From NCBI RefSeq assembly GCF_004770045.1, contig NZ_RQFO01000016.1:335501-399500 (forward strand): a DNA stretch of 64,000 bases, given 5' to 3'. A program made the position numbers and the translations under genes. Numbering within the stretch: the first letter of the stretch is position 1; each line of letters opens with the position of its first letter. The notes beneath the pieces were generated by a model, which had not been told where the DNA came from, searched no databases, and worked only from the letters and a program-made list of their open reading frames with translations. This document shows, in pieces, positions 45,663-53,591 of the stretch. The stretch comes from Leptospira montravelensis. GTDB taxonomy: Bacteria > Spirochaetota > Leptospiria > Leptospirales > Leptospiraceae.

Positions 45663-46640
45663 TCCCGATCGTAAATATCGTATCGCATCCGTAGATTCTT
45701 CCAAAGAAAATACTTTATCGACAATTGGACAAAGACCCGAAGCTTCGATCGCTTGGTTCATTTCGATAAAAGCCTTCCTGCCACCAACCACCAAACCTTG
45801 GATTTTTAAATTGTTCATCACTGCAGGAAGTAAATTGAGTTCTCCTGATTTTCCTGCGAGAATTCCTATCAAATGGATCACACCAAACGGACGACAGGCG
45901 GCAATAGATTGTTCTAAGGTTCCGGCCCCACCCACTTCAATGATATGATCAGCTCCCACTTTTTCTGTGATCCTACGAACTTCCTTTCCCCAATCTGGAG
46001 TTTCCTTATAATTGATTAAGTAATCAGCACCTAATTCTTTTCCACGTTCTAATTTTTCACTGCTGGAAGAAGTAAGAATGACTTTGGCACTAACCAACTT
46101 TGCAAACTGCAATGCAAAGATAGAAACTCCACCTGTTCCTTGTACGACGACAAATTCACCAGGTTTTAATTGGCTAAACTGAAATAATCCAGACCAAGCA
46201 GTTAGAGCCGCGCATGGTAAAGTAGAGGCTTCTTCATAAGACAAATGGGTAGGAATTCGAACAAGTCCTGTCTCCGGAACCAATGCAAACTCGCGTAAGG
46301 TGCCAGGGAGAGGACCACCAATGGTATTACGCATTTCTGCATGGGTTGCTTCTTTTGAAATCCACTTTGGTGCAAACGTAAGAAGAACACGATCTCCCAC
46401 CTTCCATTCGCTTACTTCTGAACCGATTGCAACAACCTCGCCTGCTCCATCACTACAAGGAACCAAAGGTAGCGGAAATTTAGGATTGTATTTTCCTTCA
46501 ACTACTAAAGAATCTCGATAGTTTAACGATGCAGCGCGGATTCGGACCAAAACTTCAGTTGGGTTTGGTTTTGCCGGTTCCGAAACCTCAACAATTTTTA
46601 AATGATCTAGACCAAAACTTTGGATTTGAGCTTGTTTCAT
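45630..46640 (-). CDS. NAD(P)H:quinone reductase / zinc-type alcohol dehydrogenase family
   Basis: This is a 336-residue MDR protein. GroES-like N-terminus with LNYRDSLVVEGKYNP; Rossmann region with GTGGVSIFALQFAKL (~165-180). The usual catalytic-zinc ligands are incomplete (a Cys at the first position is absent in LNYRDS), which points to the zinc-free quinone-reductase branch. The substrate cannot be told. The 3' end overlaps DUF2721 by 33 bases. Confidence 0.86.
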   Translation of the reverse strand: MKQAQIQSFGLDHLKIVEVSEPAKPNPTEVLVRIRAASLNYRDSLVVEGKYNPKFPLPLVPCSDGAGEVVAIGSEVSEWKVGDRVLLTFAPKWISKEATHAEMRNTIGGPLPGTLREFALVPETGLVRIPTHLSYEEASTLPCAALTAWSGLFQFSQLKPGEFVVVQGTGGVSIFALQFAKLVSAKVILTSSSSEKLERGKELGADYLINYKETPDWGKEVRRITEKVGADHIIEVGGAGTLEQSIAACRPFGVIHLIGILAGKSGELNLLPAVMNNLKIQGLVVGGRKAFIEMNQAIEASGLCPIVDKVFSLEESTDAIRYLRSGSHFGKIVIRI

Positions 46641-46692
46641 AGCTTCCCCGATTTTCTTTTCAAATATACAAAAATAACAATGATTATACGGA

Positions 46693-47124
46693 TTATTTGC
46701 TTAGAATAATTTCACCTTTTTCATTCAAAGGGAAAAAAGGGTTGTAAGCTACTTCAAAAATATGACCGTCAAAATCTTTAAAATATCCACTATATCCACC
46801 CCAAAAAACTTTTTGCGGTTCTTTGAGAATAATTGCACCTAACGAGCGCACCTTATTAATTACGGCATCAACTTCTGCTTCGCTTGTTTGGTTTTGAGCC
46901 AAAGTGATTCCTGAAAACTCTTGTCGATTCTGAAAAGGAATTCCAATATCTTCTGCCAATGCTTTTTCACCAAATAACCCAAAAACAAGGGCACCAATTT
47001 GAAAAAAAGCCACATTATCATTACTTTCTTTTGAAAGTTTCCAACCGAGTCCCTTTTCATAAAAATTTATGGAACGTTGTAAATCAGAAACACCAAGTGT
47101 GATTAAATTGATTCGAGGATACAT
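46693..47124 (-). CDS. VOC (glyoxalase/dioxygenase-fold) protein
   Basis: This is a 143-residue single-domain VOC protein. The N-terminal pattern YPRINLITLGVSDLQRSINFYEKGLGW is classic, with FKDFDGHIFEVAYNP at the C-terminus carrying the family's His/Glu pair. There is only one clear metal-ligand Glu, so the activity (glyoxalase-type, resistance-type or other) cannot be told. It stands alone and is preceded by a GC-rich inverted repeat. Confidence 0.86.
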   Translation of the reverse strand: MYPRINLITLGVSDLQRSINFYEKGLGWKLSKESNDNVAFFQIGALVFGLFGEKALAEDIGIPFQNRQEFSGITLAQNQTSEAEVDAVINKVRSLGAIILKEPQKVFWGGYSGYFKDFDGHIFEVAYNPFFPLNEKGEIILSK

Positions 47125-47223
47125 AAAGGATCTCCTATTGTTTAAATATGAACTTTTTAGAAATAAAAATTATGAATGTGGAAAGTAGATTCACAAAACG
47201 GAAGTTTTATGGTAAATGGAGCC

Positions 47224-47254
47224 ATTGGGTGGCGGGTGGATAACCCCACCCAGT
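47224..47254. repeat. GC-rich inverted repeat between ccr-like and VOC genes
   Basis: ATTGGGTGG (47224-47232) and CCACCCAGT (47246-47254) pair as nine base pairs with one G-U, loop 13. A second G-rich stretch (GGGCGGGG, 47262-47269) follows. GC content is well above the surrounding ~35-40%. It may be a dispersed intergenic element or the 3' structure of the ccr-like mRNA. Confidence 0.45.
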
Positions 47255-47299
47255 CTCAATAGGGCGGGGACATGTACCTAAATACTCACCCGGAAAGAT

Positions 47300-48547
47300 T
47301 TACTTCTTTCCAAGTCCTGTAGTTTTTGCACCAACGAGGATTGACATGTTTCCTGCTGGATGTTTGTTTTCTCTCATCAATTGGTGGCATTCGCCAGTTT
47401 GATCGAAAGTAAAAGTTTGTGCCAAAACTGGATCCACTTTTTTATCAATCACCAATTGGTTGAGGTCACGACAGTTGTCGTCGTTTGCGAAGTGAGAACC
47501 TTGCAGTCGTTTCTGCCTCATCCACAAATAACGTAAGTCAGCTGTTGCATTAAAACCAGTGGTTCCCGCGCAAATCACAACCATACCACCTGTTTCACAA
47601 ACAAATACAGAAGTAGGAAGGGTAGTTTCGCCTGGATGTTCAAATACGATTTGTGGGTTTTTGCCTTTACCAGCAATGTCCCAAATCGCTTTTCCAAATT
47701 CACGAGCTTGTTTAGTCCATTCCACAAATGCTTCTGGTTTGTTGATATCGGAAGTAAGTCCACCCCAGTGTTTGAACTTGTTACGGTTGATGACACCAGC
47801 AGCACCTAAGTTTTTACAAAAATCAATTTTGTCGTCAGAAGAAACAACTGCGATGGGAATTCCACCAGCTGCTTTTACAATTTGGATTGCCATAGCACCA
47901 AGTCCACCGGCTCCACCCCAGATAAGAACCACATCCCCAGGTTTTACATCGTTTGGTTTCCAATGATGTAACATTCTGTATGCGGTAGCAGCAACTAACA
48001 TATAAGCAGCAGATGCTTCCCATGTTAGGTGTTGTGGTCGAGGAAGACATTGGTGGTCTTGTACTTTGCAAAACTGTGCAAAGGAACCCCAGTTGGATTC
48101 ATATCCCCAAATGATTTGGGAAGGTGCATACATTGGATCTTTACCAGAAAGAACCCACGGATCTTTTGGATCCCACATTGCGCAATGAACAACAACCTCG
48201 TCGCCCACTTTTACATTTTTAACTTCTGACCCAACTTTATAGACAATACCAGAGGCATCTGATCCACCTATGTGGAATTTTTCTGGTTCGCCTTTTTTGT
48301 TACGAGCAGCAATTACATCAACAGGATAGCCAAGGGCTGCCCAAACGTTGTTATAGTTCACTCCGGCTGCCATGGTCGCAACGAGAACTTCGTTCGGACC
48401 GATCTCCGGAACATCAATGACTTCTGATTGGAAAGAAGTTTTCGGCTCGCCGTAACGTTCCGGGCGAATGACCTGCGCGTGCATTTTTTTGGGCACAACT
48501 CCAATAGGAGGAAGTTCCCCTACTGGTACGATTTCTACGTTGCTCAT
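47300..48547 (-). CDS. Crotonyl-CoA reductase/carboxylase-like enzyme
   Basis: This is a 415-residue MDR-family reductase of the Ccr type. Typical blocks are [19 protein letters not shown] (~75-93), [20 protein letters not shown] (~155-174), and [20 protein letters not shown] (~188-207), close to the Ccr consensus including the NYN start of the CO2 pocket. Rossmann motif [19 protein letters not shown] at ~220. Ccr converts crotonyl-CoA to ethylmalonyl-CoA, the entry to the ethylmalonyl-CoA route for acetyl-CoA assimilation; reduction without carboxylation is the alternative. Confidence 0.86.
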   Translation of the reverse strand: MSNVEIVPVGELPPIGVVPKKMHAQVIRPERYGEPKTSFQSEVIDVPEIGPNEVLVATMAAGVNYNNVWAALGYPVDVIAARNKKGEPEKFHIGGSDASGIVYKVGSEVKNVKVGDEVVVHCAMWDPKDPWVLSGKDPMYAPSQIIWGYESNWGSFAQFCKVQDHQCLPRPQHLTWEASAAYMLVAATAYRMLHHWKPNDVKPGDVVLIWGGAGGLGAMAIQIVKAAGGIPIAVVSSDDKIDFCKNLGAAGVINRNKFKHWGGLTSDINKPEAFVEWTKQAREFGKAIWDIAGKGKNPQIVFEHPGETTLPTSVFVCETGGMVVICAGTTGFNATADLRYLWMRQKRLQGSHFANDDNCRDLNQLVIDKKVDPVLAQTFTFDQTGECHQLMRENKHPAGNMSILVGAKTTGLGKK

Positions 48548-48611
48548 AGATTACCTTTTAAGATTAAGATTTATAGAGTTTCTTAGAACGTTTTAAAAAA
48601 GGCATCAAATG

Positions 48612-49523
48612 TCAATCGCTTCCCCACTCCATTGAGAAGGCAAATGTCCATGCAGATTGGTAGAGTCGATACTCACGATCTCTCTGCAAAGGGTATCGAT
48701 ACGCTAAACTCATATTATATTTTTCTGAAAAATTCCAAGAGAATCCTGCACTTGCTTCGGTAAAGTAGGATGGATTCAATTTATCTTTTTCTTTCGAATA
48801 ATCAACCCCGTTGTATGGATTTCGATACAATAACCCCGTAAAGAGAGAAATTTCTGGCATCAAATAATACGTCACATAACCAGAAATGAGAGTAGTTTTT
48901 TTAAACTCATACTCCGGCTCAGGAGGTGATGCCGAAAGTTTTCTAAAATAATATGGGACACCATCATTGTCTTGTAAGTTGTTTGGTTGAGGACGTGAGA
49001 GTGGAGCCAGTCCACCAATTTTTGTCACAAAGGACCACTTCTCATACAAATACCCAAGTTTGACAAACCCCGTACCTGTATAATAATTTCCTCCAGTAAA
49101 GCGGTCCGTATCCGGTCCACTTGGAAAACCAACCGACCCTTCAATTACAAAAAAGTAAGGTTTATCTAAATCAAAAAAGGGTTGGAATTTAAAACCAAGA
49201 TACGTTTTGCCAATCCTTGCTGCATCTTCTCTTCCTCTTTGTTGGTAATAGTTCCAAGGTACGGAGGCATTGAGCGCAAATCTCCCGTCATAAAAATTCA
49301 TTTCAGCGAAGGCTGTCGTTGTAAAGAGATGACTATTTTCGCGAGTAGACTGATAATAATCTTGAGTCATCACTAAATAGTTAGTTGGCTTTTCTCTCTT
49401 TCCCGTAAAAGGATCCACAAATCTTGCGGTCGCATTAGGACTATCCGACGAACCTGTGTGATGCGAATATATTGATCCTGCGAAAATGAATAGAAAAAAT
49501 AAAATTAAAACATTATGTTTCAT
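48612..49523 (-). CDS. Predicted outer-membrane beta-barrel, last gene of MbnPH operon
   Basis: This is 303 residues from the ATG at 49523, which overlaps the previous stop (ATGA); a longer frame starts seven codons earlier. Signal peptide (LILFFLFIFAGSIYS) then a mature part rich in alternating aromatic/polar strands (YYTGTGFVKLGYLYEKW, LISGYVTYYLMPEISLFTGLLY, YNMSLAYRYPLQRDRE) ending in an aromatic strand (TFAFSMEW), as for outer-membrane barrels. HH near the mature N-terminus (SHHTGSSDS). No family name is recognised. It closes the five-gene leftward run with the MbnP/MbnH pair. Confidence 0.72.
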   Translation of the reverse strand: MKHNVLILFFLFIFAGSIYSHHTGSSDSPNATARFVDPFTGKREKPTNYLVMTQDYYQSTRENSHLFTTTAFAEMNFYDGRFALNASVPWNYYQQRGREDAARIGKTYLGFKFQPFFDLDKPYFFVIEGSVGFPSGPDTDRFTGGNYYTGTGFVKLGYLYEKWSFVTKIGGLAPLSRPQPNNLQDNDGVPYYFRKLSASPPEPEYEFKKTTLISGYVTYYLMPEISLFTGLLYRNPYNGVDYSKEKDKLNPSYFTEASAGFSWNFSEKYNMSLAYRYPLQRDREYRLYQSAWTFAFSMEWGSD

Positions 49524-50422
49524 CGTTCCACTCCAGGGAAACAACCAGGAAAACTAAAAACGATATCTTCAGCTTGGAGATTTTGTAAAAGGATATTGTA
49601 GAGATCAACATTGGAAACTTTAGAAATGACTACTGGATCCGACTTCCCACTCAGTGTATCTAAAAATCGAATCGGGGTTCCAGAAACTGACCTGTCTTGA
49701 AAAAGACCAGACAATGAAAATAAAATTTCAATATTGCCACTTCTGCCATTTTTAATCGGAATTTTACATTTAGGTGTGATTAGTTTATTTCCTTGTGGCA
49801 ATAAAATGGTCACTGATTTTGTAGTTCCACCAGTGATATCCATCCTTATATAAATCTCTTCCCAGCTAACATTTGCTACTGCCACAACTCCGAGAGGCAT
49901 ACTCGAAATCTTCGTGTTTGGATATAGAAAACTAGCACCCGTTTCCGTTGTGCTATTGTTTGCTATAATATTAGAAATCGTTCCTGCAGATAAAAAAGGA
50001 TACGACTTTCCATACAAATCATCCGCCGGTAAATCAAGAGGCACTGTATACGGCGTATGGGTTTTTGCAGTTGCGTTAGAACTTTTTTCCGAACTAGAAG
50101 TAGATACGCCTAACGTCTGACTTGGTGGGTTGATCCGATAAGTTCCCGTTTCCCAATTGGTATAAGTGCTACTTTGGACTGTGATATTGTAAGTTACTGC
50201 ATTGCTTATTAAGCTAAACTGGTTTAGGTTATCATCTGCTTGATCATCATAACTGCGAAGATTTGTTCCCACTGCTACCGTTTGGTTGTTATTAAAAAAA
50301 ATTAGGTTCTGAAGGATCGCCAGTTTATCCTTATTACTATCACCCACCGAACCAAAAGTACAGTGAGTGAAAAAAATAAATAAACCAGATAATAGAGCGT
50401 AACGAATCACTAAGGTATTCAT
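49520..50422 (-). CDS. Lipoprotein of unknown function in MbnPH operon
   Basis: This is 300 residues from the ATG at 50422 (TGATG overlap with the di-haem gene; a TTG one codon upstream is the other choice). Lipobox FFTHC. Asn/Ser/Thr-rich N-terminal half and a beta-rich C-terminal half (PKCKIPIKNGRSGNIEILFS, SDPVVISKVSNVD). Two cysteines in the C-terminal half (PKCKI and the end, PGCFPG) could form a disulfide. No family recognised; no metal-binding motif visible. Both ends overlap neighbouring genes, so it is co-translated with MbnH and the barrel protein. Confidence 0.72.
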   Translation of the reverse strand: MNTLVIRYALLSGLFIFFTHCTFGSVGDSNKDKLAILQNLIFFNNNQTVAVGTNLRSYDDQADDNLNQFSLISNAVTYNITVQSSTYTNWETGTYRINPPSQTLGVSTSSSEKSSNATAKTHTPYTVPLDLPADDLYGKSYPFLSAGTISNIIANNSTTETGASFLYPNTKISSMPLGVVAVANVSWEEIYIRMDITGGTTKSVTILLPQGNKLITPKCKIPIKNGRSGNIEILFSLSGLFQDRSVSGTPIRFLDTLSGKSDPVVISKVSNVDLYNILLQNLQAEDIVFSFPGCFPGVER

Positions 50423-51621
50423 CAAAAGGGACTCGCAAACTTGGGATTCGATAAAAACTCATCATCGGTAAGAGCTAAAAGGAAATTCACCATATCATCT
50501 CTTTGTGAATCTGAGATCGTAAAGGCCCGGATAAGCGCCCCATCTTTTCCACTATGTGTTTGCCCTCCCGAACGATAATGGTCTACAACTTTCGTCAGTG
50601 CATCCCGTGCACAATCCACCTTTGTTTTTCCGGCTGTAATATTAGGATTGTTTGCATTATCACACATAAAAGATCCATCATGCATATAAGGATAAGTAAC
50701 ACCAATATTTCGTAAGGATGGGGCACGAAATTTTCCTGTATCGGATGCCACTCCTGTCAAATCGAATAACCCGCGTTTACTGCTTGCTAATCCAGCATAA
50801 TAGGCATCCGTATGAATTCCATTGCTATGATAAAAGAATTCTTCCTTTGCTCCCCCATGAAAGGAAGTGTCAGTAAAATTAAACCCTCCATGACAATGAA
50901 AACATTCTGCAGTTTCTCCATTAAATAAATTGAGTCCCCTTATTTCTGAAGCATTTAAAGCAGATTTGTTATTCCTAAAAGTGTATTGGTCATACTTGGA
51001 ATTTCCAGAAATCATCGATCTTTGGAAACTAGCAAGGGCATAACGTACATTTTGTTCGGTAATTCCAGAACCTCCAAAAGCACGTTCAAACATCGGTTGG
51101 TAAATGGGATTGGAAGACAATGCACTTAAAAAATTATTATTCTGTAAACCCAACTCCACAGGTGATTCACCAAACATAGGAGCACGTGCTTGTAATTCCA
51201 AACTTGTCATTTTTGGATTACTCCAAGTGAGCCTTGGCATATATGCTACGTTAGAAAGATGTTGGGCGTTTCTTGGATGGGATTGGTTTGTAATCCCACT
51301 GGGAAAATCCTTTCCATCTGCAAAAGCTAAAGATTGAAAATGGCAACTGCTACAGGCCATTGTTTCATTCCCTGACAATTTCTTTTCATAAAATAAATGT
51401 CTACCAAGCTCTACTTTGGCTTTGGACATAGGATTGTCCGCAGGAACATTTGGTACTGGAAAACCGGGAGGTAAATCCCAAACCCAGTCAGAAGCATTAG
51501 CCAAAATTCCAAGAGCTAACAACAACATATCATTGTTTTTTTCTTTTTTCTGAAATGGGAGGACATTACAGCTAATGAAAAAACTTACCAAAAAGAAAAT
51601 GGTGGGATGAAAAAATTTCAT
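50422..51621 (-). CDS. mbnH: Di-haem cytochrome c peroxidase/MauG family protein, MbnH-like
   Basis: This is a 399-residue exported protein with lipobox FISC (C18). Two haem motifs: C90-SS-C93-H94 and C240-FH-C243-H244. The C-terminal PSLRNIGVTYPYMHDGSF block is typical of the CcpA/MauG family. Paired with the MbnP gene just upstream (58 bases), it most resembles MbnH, which oxidises a tryptophan in MbnP to kynurenine. MauG-type versus peroxidase activity cannot be decided without a search. The stop overlaps the next gene (TGATG). Confidence 0.83.
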   Translation of the reverse strand: MKFFHPTIFFLVSFFISCNVLPFQKKEKNNDMLLLALGILANASDWVWDLPPGFPVPNVPADNPMSKAKVELGRHLFYEKKLSGNETMACSSCHFQSLAFADGKDFPSGITNQSHPRNAQHLSNVAYMPRLTWSNPKMTSLELQARAPMFGESPVELGLQNNNFLSALSSNPIYQPMFERAFGGSGITEQNVRYALASFQRSMISGNSKYDQYTFRNNKSALNASEIRGLNLFNGETAECFHCHGGFNFTDTSFHGGAKEEFFYHSNGIHTDAYYAGLASSKRGLFDLTGVASDTGKFRAPSLRNIGVTYPYMHDGSFMCDNANNPNITAGKTKVDCARDALTKVVDHYRSGGQTHSGKDGALIRAFTISDSQRDDMVNFLLALTDDEFLSNPKFASPF

Positions 51622-51679
51622 AATTTATATCCTTAATAACTTAAAGGGTTAGTATTATATGATACTAACCCTTCCAATT

Positions 51680-52519
51680 TTACTTTAAGCTAAAGATCCT
51701 TTGCGCATAAGTTCCATCAGCCGCACCATTAGTATCATTCAATCCAAATGCTCGGATTAGAGGTTGACATGTTGCAGAAGCATCACCAGGCATACACATA
51801 CCCATTGCCCCATAGGTATGACCAGTAAACAGTTTATCTACATCTAGAGAAATTTTCTGATTTCCTGGATTTATTTGACCTGTTAGCTGCACTGAAGTAC
51901 GGAATTTTTTTGTACAATTTCCATAGTTAGGTGCACCACTACAATTAGTTGATCCAAGATGCAATAAAGTATAATTTGTTCCGTCATAACTGAACTCAAT
52001 ATTTGCATGTTTGTATCCACTGGTCCAAGCCCAATACATTGAACTAACATTAAGTGGTGCTGGTTGAACATTTTTATCCAAATGGTTTAATGATTCAGGA
52101 ACTCCGACAGTAAATTGGATTCCTGTATAAGTTCCTGGAGCAACAGTGCCTAATACTTTCGTATTAGTTTCAGTTGTTTTTGAAGTTTCTAAATCAACAA
52201 GAGCAACACCATTAGATTGCCAAACATTGTCAGTTGCAAAGGACACCTCTGATGTTGATCCATCTGCACGTACTAACTTAATTTCCGAGATAAACAACCT
52301 GAAATCACTAAAACGAACTGTACGTGCATCTGCAAGGGTATTGGAACCAGAGGAAATCTTTTTCCCGTTTGCTAGCGCTTCAAATTCTAAACTCACTGGT
52401 TGGGGCCATGCCAAAGCTAAAAGTGTCAGAGTATCCTTGTCATCGGATTTGGAATTTGGATTACAAGATATAAATCCTGTTACCAAAATGAAAATAAAAA
52501 ATGTTTTAAATAAATTCAT
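51680..52519 (-). CDS. mbnP: MbnP family copper-linked lipoprotein
   Basis: This is a 279-residue protein with lipobox FISCN (C19). The core (~40-275) matches MbnP: VSLEFEALANGKK, FSDFRLFISEIKLVRADG, VALVDLET, GTYTGIQFTVGVPESLNH (H146), MYWAWTSGYKHANIEF (W163, W165), LLHLGSTNC (H187, C193) with C202. In studied members one conserved Trp is converted to kynurenine by MbnH and the protein binds copper. The two Cys pairs that I recall near the start of other MbnPs seem absent. It lies upstream of mbnH. Confidence 0.84.
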   Translation of the reverse strand: MNLFKTFFIFILVTGFISCNPNSKSDDKDTLTLLALAWPQPVSLEFEALANGKKISSGSNTLADARTVRFSDFRLFISEIKLVRADGSTSEVSFATDNVWQSNGVALVDLETSKTTETNTKVLGTVAPGTYTGIQFTVGVPESLNHLDKNVQPAPLNVSSMYWAWTSGYKHANIEFSYDGTNYTLLHLGSTNCSGAPNYGNCTKKFRTSVQLTGQINPGNQKISLDVDKLFTGHTYGAMGMCMPGDASATCQPLIRAFGLNDTNGAADGTYAQRIFSLK

Positions 52520-52606
52520 AAATACCTAATATTCTAAATTGCTGTTTTTGTTTTATTACAGTAGATACAAAAAATCTACTGATTGAATCAACTTTAAGTT
52601 CAGAAC

Positions 52607-53083
52607 TTAGATACGAGGTGGTCTTAGTAAAGTAGGGATTTTTCCTTCCAAAAGAGCGGAAGGAGACTCAGACATTGTATAAATGATATCAGAAGATGGA
52701 ACCAAAATGATTGTTAGGTTTGGTCGATCCATTGTTTGGTGATGCATTCTCAATGAAACTGCATCTTTTTTTTGTTTTTTACAGGAGCAGAGATGGGCTT
52801 CTCCCGATTTTGCATCATGACAGCTAGGTTTGAGCGTCTCTTCCGAACTGTTTTCGTGTTCATGAGAAGATGTGACAGCAACGGAAGTTTCCCGATCCTC
52901 GGAAAAAAGTTGATCCTCAGAGTTCCCATGTTTTTCCTTTTTGGAACCATGATTACACTGACAAATTTTAGATGCAGACTCCACACAATAGCCAAGCAGC
53001 CCACTCCCTAAAAAAAGGAATTGAGTGCAAAGAAAAAGGGCCAAACTACCGGCAATCCACCGTTTGTAGAGCATCCACCCCAT
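52607..53083 (-). CDS. Secreted His/Cys-rich protein upstream of MbnP
   Basis: This is about 158 residues from the ATG at 53083; starts at 53158 or 53074 are possible. Signal/anchor ALFLCTQFLFLGSGLLGYC. Then Cys/His clusters (CQCNHGSKKEKHG, SHEHENSSEETLKPSCHDAKSG, HLCSCKKQ, RMHHQ) and a C-terminal LLRPPRI. The same end (FFRPP) and the same Cys-rich HxC motif occur in the small protein before czcCBA at 30147. A metal-binding periplasmic role is likely from composition, but not proven. It is 87 bases upstream of mbnP and probably begins that operon. Confidence 0.68.
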   Translation of the reverse strand: MGWMLYKRWIAGSLALFLCTQFLFLGSGLLGYCVESASKICQCNHGSKKEKHGNSEDQLFSEDRETSVAVTSSHEHENSSEETLKPSCHDAKSGEAHLCSCKKQKKDAVSLRMHHQTMDRPNLTIILVPSSDIIYTMSESPSALLEGKIPTLLRPPRI

Positions 53084-53196
53084 CTTTTGTCGCCCAACCC
53101 AAAAATCGAGCCATTTTTGGACAAATTTAGTGTCCCCCCTCCTGGCCTTTGAAAACATGGTATTGGAACCAATGCAAACGAGCTAGAGGCCATCAG

Positions 53197-53523
53197 ATGA
53201 AACGCACGGAACTAGAACGCAGGGAAAGAGAACTGCGAAAGGCAGAAAAGAAAAAGATCCTACCTGGTCAAAAAGAGGCCATGAGCGTAGGGGATTACAT
53301 TGACGCCCTTTTTGGAATGTTTCGCTATGATTCGGATGAGATTTTTAATGCATCCGATGACGAAAACATTTTAGAACTTCTGGAAAACATGAAAATGGAA
53401 CACCCAGAAAAACAGTGGGATGTAATCATCCGAAAAGCAGTCAATAAAACCAAAGTCGAACAAAAAGAAAAGGCTTACGAGTCACTTCGTATCCTGGCAG
53501 GAATTCCTGCAGTCACTGCTTAA
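53197..53523 (+). CDS. Small charged protein of unknown function
   Basis: This is 108 residues from the ATG at 53197, with GAGG seven bases upstream; a longer frame to 53149 has no SD. The N-terminus is very basic/acidic (KRTELERRERELRKAEKKK), probably helical. The central stretch VGDYIDALFGMFRYDSDEIFNASDDENIL and the C-terminus are helical too. Cytosolic, no domain recognised. Start is divergent from the His/Cys-rich gene. Confidence 0.6.
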   Translation: MKRTELERRERELRKAEKKKILPGQKEAMSVGDYIDALFGMFRYDSDEIFNASDDENILELLENMKMEHPEKQWDVIIRKAVNKTKVEQKEKAYESLRILAGIPAVTA

Positions 53524-53591
53524 TTCCTTTTTTTTCACTACAAACAGATTTACAAAGGAAGGTCTTCGTCCTATACTTGTGACCTTCCTGT

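Noticed and set aside
47559..47966. Open plus-strand frame inside the Ccr-like gene
   Set aside because: The coding strand is the minus one, with Rossmann and Ccr motifs; the plus frame is low-complexity Pro/Ser-rich and has no homologue I recognise.
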